Source: Ectobius pallidus
Taxonomy: Eukaryota > Arthropoda > Insecta > Blattodea > Ectobiidae
NCBI GenBank assembly: GCA_964059195.1
Contig: CAXKWD010000006.1
Span: 8,424,530 to 8,488,529 of the forward strand
Direction of reading: 5' to 3'
DNA: 64,000 bases
In this document: positions 22,507 through 35,011 of the stretch, in pieces
How the letters are laid out: each line of letters starts with the position of its first letter
Numbering within the stretch: position 1 is the stretch's first letter
Notes under the pieces: generated by a model
What the model was told of the DNA's origin: nothing
Database searches by the model: none
Seen by the model: the letters and a program-made list of their open reading frames with translations, nothing else
Program-made: the position numbers and the translations under genes

Positions 22507-23624
22507 GTATGCAGTAGAATGTATGATAATACCGTATATACTCTAATATTATCTGCATATTTTTTAAAAATAAGGGAACGACAAACAGGAGTGCGGGTAT
22601 TATTTGAATACTGGAATCCTCTCATCTGAATTTCGACATTTTATACCATATCGCCTCAATATAACACGATGTTTTGTAGTGGCCTTACAGTATAGTATAA
22701 TACTAGCAAAGCTAGAATGAAAGGAAACTGAAACAAGGACGCTTTCATGGTCCATCATGACTGGCGGTGAAACAAAGCTTTACTCATAGAGACGCTGCCA
22801 AGCAAACAAGCAGAACCACTAATTCAGGGAAAGTTCGGTGAATTTCCAGACGACTTTGACCTTGGGTCGGATGCACATCATCGTATGTAGATTCCCACTG
22901 AACAGCTGAATTCACGGATGGAGTGTTGTTGTTGTTGAAAGTGTTACGCTGCACATATAAGACTGCGAGATTTCGGCTGTCTGTTTCCATGCATGTTATT
23001 TTAGCCTATAATATTTAATTCTGTATGATATGTAGTGATTATAACTGTTTAATTAAGAATAAAACTGGCAAAATATTTTTTATATGGGCCTATAGATTTT
23101 TTTCAGATTTCCTTTCGAAAAATTTGGGTGTGGGTATTGTTTGGGGGCGGGTAGTATTCAGGTATATACGGTATGTAAGTCAGGGACATTATAATAAATT
23201 ATTTACTTTTAATTAACATTGATTATTTTACAAAATAATCAGTGTGAATGGTTAAAGGGAGAAAATAAACGTGAATTATTATTTGATATTAAATTTTAAA
23301 ACATTCAATTTCACATCATTACTGTAAGTAAATACTGTACTTATCAAATTAGAACATATTTTTTGATGGGTTCCTCATCATCGTCATCAGCTGATCTTGA
23401 CGTTGAAGTTGAATGTTTAAAGTTTAATATTAAATATTGACAATTCACAGTGTTTCCCTCATTCATTTAATCACATTTAAGCAATTTATTATTCTAACCA
23501 GTTATTTTACATTTCAGCTGTGAACTTATGAAATAAAATATGTAATATTTTTCCAATTAAGAGAAGACTCAAATCAGGAAATGGCTGCTTTTGTTCAGTT
23601 CAGAAATTCTTATCTTCTCGTCTT
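22507..23624 (+). other. Intron sequence, nothing recognised
   Basis: AT-rich, no coding signature and no terminal repeats noticed. Confidence 0.5.
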
Positions 23625-23759
23625 CTGTCCAGAAATCTAAGACAATTATCCGGTTGTATTATATGGATGTATGGTCGCTTACTCTTTGGGAAGAACATAA
23701 TCAGAGTGTTTGAAAACAGGGGGCTTAGGAATATATTCGGCCTAAGAGAGATGAAAACT
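23625..23759 (+). mobile_element. RTE-like non-LTR fragment, left of Gypsy insertion
   Basis: The decayed frame reads LTLWEEH and related words of the RTE-type ORF2 C-terminus (family pattern YGCETWSL.LREEHRLRVFENRVLR). The copy continues at 34301 after the Gypsy-like element, so one RTE relic was split by it. Confidence 0.7.
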
Positions 23760-25395
23760 TGAGCCACCTCCCGGGGATTATTACTTACCCCTATTAAATT
23801 TATATAATAAGCTGTTCACAAAAGGATACAGTAGCTGGAAATCCCTCAGCTCAAGACGGCCAGAAGAATACAGCAGATTCCGGCCTCACAAAGACAGGTA
23901 GACTGGCTGCGAAGCTCTCTTCTTACTTCTCAAGCAGCCAGCAGGAAGCTAACTGAAGTACCTGCCCAAAGGGTACTTATAACTAACGTGCCCACCCCAG
24001 GGGATTATTAGGGATAGCCCACTAGGAGGTTACCCAATTACATGCATTTTCATCAATGATGAAATTGCATGGAAAAAAAATATATATTTACAAAGAAAAG
24101 AGTGGAAGTACCTAAATACAACTGGTTTATTTAAATCCTATTGTTGATTTTTAAAATAAACTAAAAATGGCACTTCATATTTAAAGGAATACATAAAGAA
24201 CAGGCAGTTACATATATTCTTGTACCCTACAACCTAAATTAAAACACAGCTATGTTACATGAAAATAAAAGAATCCCCCAAAATAACACATTTATTTTAC
24301 ATAATAAATGCCTCTAATTAAATTTCATTTACACCACACAAACATGCATACCAGATGACTGCTTAAATTTTGAGTAGTTACACCGAAATACAATTTTCAA
24401 GTGTCATCCCTGACTTGAAAAAGGGGCTGAAACTCGCGCGCATGACGTGGCAAATTCTGAAGGGCAGAAAACAAAATTCCAAGTTAAAATGAAAGGGAAA
24501 AGCCAAGAAACTAAATTTCATTAAAATAATTTCAACACATTATATGAATATAAAGCACAAGGGACAATTACTTTCTTAAATAACTTACACACGAAAGCCT
24601 AACTATTAGCTCAACATGGTAGCGTGGTGACGCCGCTGAGGCTTACATATTTAAAATGTCTGAAGATAAATAAAAACTGGGAGCAAACTTATATTTATTA
24701 TGTCAACACATACTAAATGATGAAAGGAACAAGCCTACCTAAATTTCAGAGCACAAGGAAGCTTTTGTTATGGTTACCGGCCTTTTTGGGAAAAGCCCCA
24801 ACAGAATGCTGACCCACGCCATGACGCCTCCAGCAAGCAAGATGCTGCGTCCTAACGCGGACTTACCTTGGCGGCTATCCAAGACGTCAGGTGACGTAAC
24901 CTGACCAATACACACACTTGAGACATCCACTTGACACAAGAAGCCTACCAACGGTCGAAACAGACACTTTCAATGGATCACAGTTTATTATACGAACCAA
25001 TCCGAAAGTTCATAACGAACCGGCCGACCAATGAGCGTAAATATCACACTGCTTCTTAGAAAATCATGCCAAGTCATAGGCCGCCATAATGTCTCTAGCC
25101 AAAACACTGCCGAATACCGCCGAGATCAACCGAAGTATAGACATGCGAAACTGGCGAGCACCTGCCCTCTGTAGGCCAAGTTCAGAAGTTCACAGTTCTA
25201 GAGAGCACTCGAGAGATGGCGCGCGTGTTCACTTTCGCGAGATAAACTGTCTAATTAGCGATAGTTAGCGGGATTTAAAGAGTTCATGAGAGATATGCGA
25301 AAATCCACTGTCACTGTTTATATAATTTCGGGAGAACAATGTTTATACCAGAACAGAGTTTCATTACTGGCACTGGCAAGGTGAAACTCGGTTCA
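23760..25395 (-). repeat. Gypsy-like 3' LTR
   Basis: Matches 32663-34300 throughout. Begins TGAACCGAG and ends GGTGGCTCA in the sense direction. The sense strand just upstream reads GTGGGAGTG, a weak polypurine tract. Confidence 0.95.
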
Positions 25396-26953
25396 CACTC
25401 CCACAACCGGAATTGAAATATGGTTCTTGAACTTTATTTCAATAGTTCAGAATAATTTTAGACTTGACCAAGTATATATATGAAGTTCATGTGGAAACGG
25501 GAGCACAGCACAGAATTTACTAATATGTAATGAGTTCTTGGTAATGTAATTCACTGTTGTGTAATAGAATAGATGTTTAGAAAAGTTGTCCAAAATATGC
25601 TTAATAAACAACACCATACACTGTAGTACCAGCTGAGATGGGTAGACATCATAGGAAGATCGAAGATAACCAGGGAGACAGCCATCAAGCATAGGAAGTG
25701 GCCAGGTTCCATGAAGAAGGACACAAGTCTCCAGACATCAGCTGGGAAGAAGGTCATTGGCTGGCATCAGCTGATCAGGACCAGAATACATCAGCTGTAC
25801 AGGAATAGACAGGCATCAGCTGATGCAGGTACCGCTCGGCTCCAAATACAGCTCACAACCAGGATTCAGCAGGTCAGCTGCTACTCAAGAATCGGTTGAG
25901 CAAGATTCTGCTTGGCAGTAGAGCATAGGCAGCTAGGCAGACATCAGCTGAGCAAGGTACTGCTTGGTTCCAAGTAATGGCAGCATGGCAGGCATCAGCT
26001 GTGCAAGTTCAAGTCCCGTCCACAGGTCATCTTAACAGCTCAAAACATCTCTGAAACATTGGATACAGCGGCAGAAATATTTTTCTCTTTATACAGTGTC
26101 TCTCACGATCTTCTTCTTTTATGCAGTGATGGGATGCACGGCGAGTGTCAAGTGAATTTACAAAATTTTAATCATACCTCATACGCATACTACATTCTAC
26201 ACATTTTAATTGCACGCATACTCCATACTTTATTCTTAATAATTTCATTTCTCCATTATCGCAATATCACATAACTTATCCTAATTTTAATATTTCATAA
26301 TAACAGATTTATAAGGTTAATATCTATTTATTTTGACAACCACTTCAAACATCTTATTAAACTTTTACAATAGACTAAATACATATTTCTAATATTATAC
26401 ATATACTTCTTAATGTTCCAATTCTAACAGATTATAAAATGAACACATTTTCTTTAACATTTGTTATAGTAACTCTCATAAGTAATACATATTTTTAATC
26501 ATTCTTATGCCCACAATTTCAATATTAATTGTTATATAGTAATAAAACTATTACTAATTAAAATTCTCTTTATGCTATTCTCTCTTAGTAAATGTCGCTT
26601 CTGCAATTCATTACATTCTCTTTTGTTATTCTGTCTCTATATATGTCTATTTTGGGATTAGCTTTTCTAGTTCCTTAGATTCCATATTTTCCTTTACAAT
26701 AGTCACATTATTAGTTTAAGGAGAGTATTTAAGTATTTATAACATCCTACCGTTCCTGACATTCCCTCAGCCCGGAGAGAAAACTAGGGAATCCTGCGTC
26801 CTAGCAACTGTCGGGGATTTCACTTAAGACTTGGACGTTCCAAGTGTGTAAAATGAGAGAAAGGGGAGGAAAAATATAAAACTCTAACGTCTTCGCTTCA
26901 AGAAAATACTACCTATTACTATAAGGTTGACTCGACACTAGGAATTCTGTACG
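25396..26953 (-). other. Gypsy-like 3' region between integrase and LTR
   Basis: About 1.5 kb with no reading frame for an envelope. The part 25630-26001 holds eight CAGCTG sites; the rest (26060-26760) is very AT-rich. Confidence 0.7.
25630..26001. repeat. Cluster of eight CAGCTG sites within degenerate repeats
   Basis: CAGCTG starts at 25630, 25739, 25768, 25792, 25817, 25875, 25945 and 25996, mostly inside CATCAGCTG within imperfect repeats. CAGCTG is an E-box for bHLH factors. The density is far above chance, but the function is inferred. Confidence 0.6.
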
Positions 26954-29028
26954 TTAGGACTTTTTTACAATGGACACATGTACCTTAACGGTCTTATTTG
27001 TTCCAATTTCTCTTGCTTGTATGGTGACTGGAGTTAGAAACTTCTCGAGGAGATACGGGCCCACATATCTCTCGGCAAGTTTAGCACAGAATCTTTCCGC
27101 AGCATTGCTCTTGGGAAAGTTCTTTATAAACACCTCGTCGCCTACCTTAAAATCGACTGGTCTACGATCTGCATTATAACGCCTAGCCGTTCTGTTATGT
27201 GCCAATCTCAAGTTTGCTGAGGCTCTGCGCCACATCTCTTGGACTTGTGCAGAATTTTTGGCTTCCGGCAGCAGATCATTAATTGACCACAGATTTGATA
27301 GGGGATTATTTGGTGTGAAAGCGAACATCAGTTTTAGAGGAGTCTCTTTGTGTGCCTCATGCCGGGCTGAATTAAAGGCAAACTGTAGCCAATATAAATC
27401 AGAATCCCACGACGCATGATCACTAGAGTGGTAAGCAATGAGCGCCGCCCTTAGGTTCCTATTAAAACGTTCACTGTGATTGGGTTTCGGGTAGAACGGA
27501 GAAGTCTTGATATGTCGTACTCCAAGATGGAAACATAAATGTTTGAATGCTCTTGATACGAAGTATGAGGCGTTGTCCGAAACGATCGCCCGGGGAAAAC
27601 CCACTACTGCAAAGATTTTCTTTAAGCATTCAATAGTAATTTTGGTGGTGGCTTCCCTGACGGGGAACAGCCAGACAAACTTAGTGAAAGAGTCCACCGC
27701 AACTAGAATATATGAGTTTCCTGCTCTTGATCTAGGTAGTTTACCGACATAATCTATATGAAGCTTGTCCATAGGAGCACTTGGTACTTCAGAAGTTAAA
27801 TATCCTAACTTCGTGCAGCGAGCTGGTTTTGAACAGGCGTACTTCTGGCAAGCCTTAACCATTGCTCGAATAGTGTTATCTATACCCTCCCAAGTGAAGA
27901 TTTGTTTAATTTTGCTCTTGGTTTTCTCGAATCCCAGATGCCCTCCTACTGCAGACTCATGATAATATTTAAAAACCATATCAATGAGTGCAGCAGGCAA
28001 TACTATGCGGGATGGGGATCGACGAGAAGGAGCACTATATAAGAGGTTATTTTTGAAAACATACTTAGGTACGTTTTCACCACCTTGTACACGAATAATG
28101 AGAGGAGCTAACGTGTCGTCGCTCAACTGGTGATCCTGTAAGGACTTGAATGCTAACGGGAAATCTTCCAGAATATTCCCTACCATACCAGATAATTCTA
28201 CCGGGTCTTCCAAGTTCGGGACACCACTACCAAAGATTTCCTGAGGACTGAACATACGCGTTAAGCAGTCCGCCACTACATTTTCAGTTCCTCTAATGTG
28301 TCTTGCTTTGAACTTAAAAGCGGACAGACGTACGGCCCACCTAGCTATCCTACCAGTGGTTCTAGGCTTAGCTAGGACCCAGCTTAAGGCTTGGCAATCC
28401 GTCTCCAGCAGGAATTCAACATGCTCCATATACAAACGGAATTTCTCGACTGCGAACAACACAGCCAGAGCCTCCAGTTCGTACATGGAATACACGCGTT
28501 CAGGAGGAGTCAAAGTACGAGAAGCATACGCAATCGGCCTTCGACCCTCCTCGAATTCCTGCAGTAGAACAGCTGCTACTGCTACAGGCGAAGCATCGGT
28601 CTGTATGAGGAACTTTTTACTGAAATCTGGCATTGCTAAAACAGGGGGATTCATGATAAAAGATTTTAGTTTCAGAAAAGCTTCTTGGCAAACAGGAGTC
28701 CAAACAAATTTAGAATTGTTTTTTCTAAGACCATTGAGGGGAGCTGAAATTTGGGCCATGTTGGGGATAAACTTCCTGAAAAAATTTATCATGCCAACAA
28801 ACCTTGCCACACCCTTGGCATCTTTAGGAGGGGGAAAATTTTGAATAGCTTGAGTTCTTTCTGGCTCGATGGAAACGCCATCGGCAGAGATCAAGTGACC
28901 CAGAAAAGACAGTCTCCGAGCGGCTATATTAACTTTATTCGGATTGACTGTGAGCTTCGCGCTTCTGAGGCGTGAAAGCACTTCCCTGAGGTGTTCTAAA
29001 TGTTCCTCGAAAGATTCTGAATAGACTA
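26954..29028 (-). pseudogene. Gypsy-like pol: RT thumb, RNase H, integrase
   Basis: About 690 codons downstream of a frameshift. Seen in order: RT end (LSFLGHLISADGVSIEP), RNase H (IQTDASPVAVAAVLLQEF, SMYELEALAVLFAVEKFR, LLETDCQALSWVL), integrase zinc region (HLGFEKTKSKI, with CQKYAC spacing unlike the usual CX2C), and integrase core residues in HIDYVGKLP, VSDNASYF and NHSERFNRNL. A C-terminal GDEVFIKNF region follows (chromo-like or GPY/F position). The catalytic Asp, Asp and Glu are present. Confidence 0.9.
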
Positions 29029-30672
29029 CTAATCATCAAGGTAGTGAAAGACAAATTTGAACTTTACATCAGAAAAAATATGATCTAACAGGCGAGAGAG
29101 GACTTGGGCTCCTGTCGCAAGGCCAAATGGTAAAGAATTAAATTCATACAAATTCCATGGTGTCGCGAATGCTGCATATCTTTTAGACTGTTCAGAAAGG
29201 GGAATTTGATAGTACGCCTGATTCAAATCTAAGGACGAGAAAATTTTGGCGCCGTGAAAGAAACTAAAAGACGAATTTATATCAGGAATAGGCACAGAAT
29301 CAATTTTGATTTTCTCATTGAGATGACGATAATCGATCACCGGCCGGAACCGACCCTCAGACTTAGGCACCAGAAAAATGGGGCTTGAGTAATTTGATTT
29401 TGAAGTCCTTATGACTCCAGAATCAAGCATCTCTTCAATATGTTCTTTCAATATTGCCATTTTCGGGGGACCGAGCCTGAAAGGGGGCCTGCGGACTGGT
29501 TGCGTATCAATCAGCTCAATATCATACTCCAGAATATCAGTGAGACCTAACTCTTTGGTTAAAACATCGGGGAATTGGTCAAGAAGAGAATCTACCTGGA
29601 TTCTATCAGAATTACTCAAATGTGATAAATCAATGTCAACAGTATTGATACAAGAATCTGAATTAAGGGGTTCGAAGTTCAAATCCACAAGTTCTGGGAG
29701 AACTTTAACTTCGCTAGGTTTGACAAAGCTAGGACCAGAAAATAAATCAATTTTAACAGACTCGGCAAATTTAAAATGAATTTGTTTAGTAGAAAAATCC
29801 ATAAATAAACGAGAGTTAGTCATAAACGGAGATCCCAATATCATAGGCATCACTAATTCATCCGTAACAACAAACGGCAAAGACCAGGTAAAGTTTCCTA
29901 TTTTAACCTTTAACTTTACCTTCCCAACTGTTTTAAGAAGATTATCACCAGCTGATTTATATTTCACTTCACTCTCTATAAGTTTGGGAGTGCGTTTATC
30001 TAACAAACACATGCTCCGGTACGCATCACTTGAAATCAGATTTACCACTGCTCCACTGTCTAGCAGGGCTGACAATGTGTGCTTGCATACTTCGACGAGA
30101 ACCATAGGCAACTTGGAGTCACTCACTCCACTTACGTTCTGCGGCGGGAAATGGTTTTCTCTTTTCACATTTTTCCTGCGCCTCTTTCGCTTTACCGTAC
30201 GACGCTTACCACTCATGTCAATATTAGGTTTGTCACATTCAGGGTTGTGTAACTCTTCCTGCTTGAGGTTAGGTTTCTCTTTAATAGGTCTAGGCTTTAC
30301 TTTCTTCTGGTTATGTTGCTTTTTTCTAAGGTTTGGTATTTCTTTAGTAAGCTCCGGAGCTTTTAAATGTCTTTTCGGTATCAAATCTGCAGGAGTAAGT
30401 TGGTGAATGTAGCCGTGCCTCCGGAAAAGTTTGTTTACATAAATTCTGGTGGGAAAAGTCTTCTCAGGCTCTAGCCTCTGGTCCGTAACGTCAGTCTTCA
30501 TTACAGGTACAGTCGGGATCCTATGACCAGCGTGATCACCCAAGTCAAAATTGTCCGTAACGTCAGTCCTCCCCACCAAACTTACTAGTCTAGGCCTTTT
30601 GTCAAAGTCACCTCCCTCGGCACCACTACACACACGAACTGCACCACCCCGACGTCTAAGGTGGGCCACTCC
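29029..30672 (-). pseudogene. Gypsy-like pol: protease and reverse transcriptase
   Basis: Same frame as gag, separated from it by a single TGA (30673-30675). A Lys/Arg-rich stretch leads to the protease (SALLDSGAVVNLISSDAY), then reverse transcriptase with RFRPVIDYRHLN, SLDLNQAYYQIPL and the catalytic YLDD at the end. Directly after YLDD one base is missing, giving two stops; the frame resumes in the next segment. Confidence 0.9.
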
Positions 30673-32148
30673 TCAATCAGCAGCACGATACTGCCCTCTC
30701 CCTCTACTGGAACCTCTCTGCGCTCCACCGCGTTCAACAGTACGAGAGTTGCGCACTCGGCAATCTCTTTTAAAGTGACCGGGCAGTCCACAATTATAGC
30801 ACGACGGCCTAGAGTCACCACGATTAGCAACATAACCTCTATTACTCGAAGCGCCTCGTGGCGTCTCAAAACGTACAACTCGGGTATCGTATTCATTGCC
30901 ACGAAGAGAATCAGAATAAGAAATGGCATTAATGTGGGCACACAGCCTTTCTAATTGTATGAAAGTCATAGGCCTAGCCTCAAAAGCTACCTGACTCCTT
31001 GTTTCAGGTGCCATACCTTCCAAAATGCATTGAATAACTTCGCCCTCAGACAATTCCATTCGGAAAACATTAGCAAATGTTCTAATTGACTTTACATAGG
31101 AGGAAAAGGATTCGCCAAAATTTTGAGTTCTATAAAAGTATTTGTTTACAAGAGAAGCTTTAGCACGGATGGGAACATAAATGCTTAGAATTTTACAATG
31201 AAATTGGTCTAAGCCAGCACCGGAATTCACAAGCTCTAATGCTAAGTCCTTAAGGGAACCGGAAAGTTTAGATGAAAAGTATGCTAATAAATTATTCTCA
31301 TTGAAATGGAACACACTGATTTGGGTTTTTAATTCACACAGAAATTCAAGAAACTTAATAATATTGTCTAGGGAATCTTCAGAAATTTTATGTAACATTT
31401 CAAGACTCGAAGGAAGGGGATGGGGAAGACTACTAAAATTAACTAAACCACTTTCAAAAACTTGCGAAGCATTATCCATATCACTGCGAGGCCGACCAAC
31501 ACACCTAGGCTGCGGTACCTCCATTAGATGCCTACTAACCTCTTGAGACTTAACTGTTTGAGTTACATTATTACTATTTGAAACTAACTGAGTGAAGCGC
31601 TCCTCTTTGTTGGGTTCACTGACCGTGACTGTCTCCAACAAAGAAGTAGCTAACTCCACTGCTTCATCATCTGTCGCATGATCTACCGTGGGCGAGACAC
31701 GTCTGGTGCTCGTTTCTCCCATACCATGCTTATTTGAAATCTCCATGTTCACCTCGTTCACTTTCACACTCAAACGCCTAACGCTTTCCTGCAACTCGTG
31801 TCATTTGGTTTGTAAAGGGGGATCAATAACAAAAGCTTTCAAATCTAACAACCTAACTGCCACATGCAGTAAGCGATTATTAGTTCGCTCTACTTGATTA
31901 GCTGATAAGCTAGAGGAATCTAAAATGGTGCTTAAGTTCTCAAGTTTTTCTTCAACTTCAAGTAAAAGTTCAGAAAGAAATAACTCACCGATAATCTCCG
32001 TTTTTACCGGTTCATCCTGATTTTCCTTTAGACTCTCCCTAAGACGTGCTACAGACTCTTTTTGGTTAACTATTATTCCTCTCACTTGTAGTTCATAAAA
32101 GACATCATCCTTGAGGAGGAATTCAGCACTCACATTGTGTCGCTCCAT
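30673..32148 (-). pseudogene. Gypsy-like gag with in-frame TGA
   Basis: Start placed at MERHN (32148), which follows a 12-codon open stretch. N-terminal helical region, then TGA at 31801-31803, then the frame continues through the capsid region and ends with a CX2CX4HX4C zinc knuckle (CYNCGLPGHFKRDC) and an Arg/Gly-rich tail (RGSSRGRGQYR) before the second TGA. Gag, protease and RT thus lie in one frame with only TGA interruptions. Confidence 0.85.
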
Positions 32149-32519
32149 AATCTCAGTTTTACATGGAACATACAAAATAAGCAACTTTAGAGAGAGAATA
32201 GTATAATAGACCTAACACACATATAAATACACTTCTACCCCTACTTACTTTCTAAAAATGATAAAATCATTAGTTTTCTTTAAAATTTCCTTTACATGTT
32301 TTATCATGTACTTCCACTCTGAAAATTACTTGAAATTCATCAAACAGGTGAAAGCAGATGAGAAAACAGACGGTTTTCACAAAAAAATCTGTCACTGAAT
32401 CAATGTTTAAAATCTTATTTTACACAATATATTTACAACAAAGAACCATGGAACTTGAAGAGAACCATGCGATCCATCTTTATGAGTTTGGTAGCAAAAC
32501 AAAGAACGTGTTTCTAGAA

Positions 32520-32662
32520 GAGAACCACCGCGATGCTACCATTAATTCTGGTAGCAACAAGAGAACGTGTTTCTAGAAGAGAACCACGCTCTGCTACCAT
32601 TAATTCTGGTAGCAACAAGAGAACGTGTTTCTAGAAGAGAACCACGCTCTGCTACCATTAAT
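32520..32662 (-). repeat. Tandem 58-bp repeat containing the primer binding site
   Basis: Units of 58 bases next to the 5' LTR. Two units carry the exact primer word (32588-32599 and 32646-32657) and a third, at about 32531-32542, is degenerate. Each unit also has CTGGTAGC, so GCTACCA...TGGTAGC can pair. Confidence 0.8.
32646..32657 (-). promoter_or_regulatory. Primer binding site, initiator tRNA-Met type
   Basis: Five bases from the LTR the sense strand reads TGGTAGCAGAGC, complementary to the 3' end of eukaryotic initiator tRNA-Met (GCTCTGCTA plus CCA). Similarity stops after 12 bases. Confidence 0.8.
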
Positions 32663-34300
32663 TGAGCCACCTCTCGGGGATTATTACTTACCCCTATTAA
32701 ATTTATATAATAAGCTGTTCACAAAAGGATACAGTAGCTGGAAATCCCTCAGCTCAAGACGGCCAGAAGAATACAGCAGATTCCGGCCTCACAAAGACAG
32801 GTAGACTGGCTGCGAAGCTCTCTTCTTACTTCTCAAGCAGCCAGCAGGAAGCTAACTGAAGTACCCGCCCAAAGGGTACTTATAACTAACGTGCCCACCC
32901 CAGGGGATTATTAAGGACAGCCCACTAGGAGGTTACCCAATTACATGCATTTTCATCAATGATGAAATTGCATGGAAAAAAAAATAATATATTTACAAAG
33001 AAAAGAGTGGAAGTACCTAAATACAACTGGTTTATTTAAATCCTATTGTTGATTTTTAAAATAAACTAAAAATGGCACTTCATATTTAAAGGAATACATA
33101 AAGAACAGGCAGTTACATATATTCTTGTACCCTACAACCTAAATTAAAACACAGCTATGTTACATGAAAATAAAAGAATCCCCCAAAATAACACATTTAT
33201 TTTACATAATAAATGCCTCTAATTAAATTTCATTTACACCACACAAACATGCATACCAGATGACTGCTTAAATTTTGAGTAGTTACACCGAAATACAATT
33301 TTCAAGTGTCATCCCTGACTTGAAAAAGGGGCTGAAACTCGCGCGCATGACGTGGCAAATTCTGAAGGGCAGAAAACAAAATTCCAAGTTAAAATGAAAG
33401 GGAAAAGCCAAGAAACTAAATTTCATTAAAATAACTTCAACACATTATATGAATATAAAGCACAAGGGACAATTACTTTCTTAAATAACTTACACACGAA
33501 AGCCTAACTATTAGCTCAACATGGTAGCGTGGTGACGCCGCTGAGGCTTACATATTTAAAATGTCTGAAGATAAATAAAAACTGGGAGCAAACTTATATG
33601 TATTATGTCAACACATACTAAATGATGAAAGGAACAAGCCTACCTAAATTTCAGAGCACAAGGAAGCTTTTGTTATGGTTACCGGCCTTTTTGGGAAAAG
33701 CCCCAACAGAATGCTGACCCACGCCATGACGCCTCCAGCAAGCAAGATGCTGCGTCCTAACGCGGACTTACCTTGGCGGCTATCCAAGACGTCAGGTGAC
33801 GTAACCTGACCAATACACACACTTGAGACATCCACTTGACACAAGAAGCCTACCAACGGTCGAAACAGACACTTTCAATGGATCACAGTTTATTATACGA
33901 ACCAATCCGAAAGTTCATAACGAACCGGCCGACCAATGAGCGTAAATATCACACTGCTTCTTAGAAAATCATGCCAAGTCATAGGCCGCCATAATGTCTC
34001 TAGCCAAAACACTGCCGAATACCGCCGAGATCAACCGAAGTATAGACATGCGAAACTGGCGAGCACCTGCCCTCTGTAGGCCAAGTTCAGAAGTTCACAG
34101 TTCTAGAGAGCACTCGAGAGATGGCGCGCGTGTTCACTTTCGCGAGATAAACTGTCTAATTAGCGATAGTTAGCGGGATTTAAAGAGTTCATGAGAGATA
34201 TGCGAAAATCCACTGTCACTGTTTATATAATTTCGGGAGAACAATGTTTATACCAGAACAGAGTTTCATTACTGGCACTGGCAAGGTGAAACTCGGTTCA
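32663..34300 (-). repeat. Gypsy-like 5' LTR
   Basis: Partner of 23760-25395. Outer edge followed by AACT, the target duplication. Confidence 0.95.
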
Positions 34301-34672
34301 AACTGCATAACGACGAGCTTCATAACCTGTACTCTTCACCGGATATAGTTAGGGTAATTAAATCACAGTGAATGAAATTGGCTGGACATGTTGCGTGCAT
34401 GGGCAAGGAAAGGCATATAAAAAAAATTGACTGGGAGACCAAAGGGAAGAAATCGCTTGGAAGACCTAGACGTAGGTGGGAGGACAACATTAAGATAGAT
34501 TTATAGGATGCAGGATTCGCGAGGGATGATTGGATGGGAGTTAGGACAGAATAAGGTTGAATGATGGACTCAGCATGGCAATGAACCTTCGGGTTCCAAG
34601 AAACAAAAGATATATTCCTTTAGCTTGCTTAGGAATTGTCTATTGGCATTGAGTAAGTAAGTAATATTTTTC
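34301..34672 (+). mobile_element. RTE-like non-LTR fragment, right of Gypsy insertion
   Basis: Continues the fragment at 23625-23759. The decayed frame shows LAGHVACMGKERH and LGRPRRRWEDNIKIDL, the C-terminal signature of RTE-type ORF2, and ends in TAAG repeats (34655-34668). An opposite-strand relative lies at 61752-62295. Confidence 0.8.
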
Positions 34673-35003
34673 CATTGAAACAATTTTAAAAACACACTAT
34701 GATGTTGAATTAGAGACTAATCCACAGCTTTTGCAGCCATATTTACCCCTGCACTGATATACAGCAAAGTGTTTCCTTCCCTCTTGTACACCTGATTCAA
34801 AGTTAGGAACATCTCCAAACTTACCTCGTATTGTTTACTTGAGACCACATTGCATTTGTGGCATCTTCTACATTTTTCTTATTTTTCCTCTCCTTGTGCA
34901 TCTTCCTCTTCATCATTCTTTCTTAGTTCATCTTAGTTGTGCTCTTTATTTATCTCTCTTGTCTAACTTTTCCAGAACCTACTTTAATCAGATTATACCA
35001 ATA
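34673..35003 (+). other. Intron sequence, nothing recognised
   Basis: AT-rich stretch between two transposons, no signature seen. Confidence 0.4.
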
Positions 35004-35011
35004 CTCATAAT

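Larger units (their letters stand above)
23760..34300 (-). mobile_element. Gypsy-like LTR retrotransposon, complete
   Basis: LTRs at 23760-25395 and 32663-34300 with TG...CA ends, and the 4-bp duplication AACT outside both (23756-23759 and 34301-34304). Order on the minus strand: 5' LTR, tRNA-iMet-type primer site, gag, protease, reverse transcriptase, RNase H, integrase, long 3' region, 3' LTR. No env-like frame was seen. About seven differences between the LTRs by eye imply a young insertion, yet gag-pol has two in-frame TGA codons and one frameshift. Confidence 0.95.

Noticed and set aside
26059..26274. 71-codon frame in the Gypsy 3' region as an env relic
   Set aside because: No signal peptide, cleavage site or membrane-anchor pattern typical of env; very AT-rich sequence.
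28296..30406. Plus-strand frames of 122-182 codons opposite Gypsy-like pol
   Set aside because: Antisense shadows of a recognised polyprotein.
32520..32662. Regular repeat resembling a CRISPR array
   Set aside because: Units are directly tandem without unique spacers and lie next to an LTR in a eukaryotic genome.
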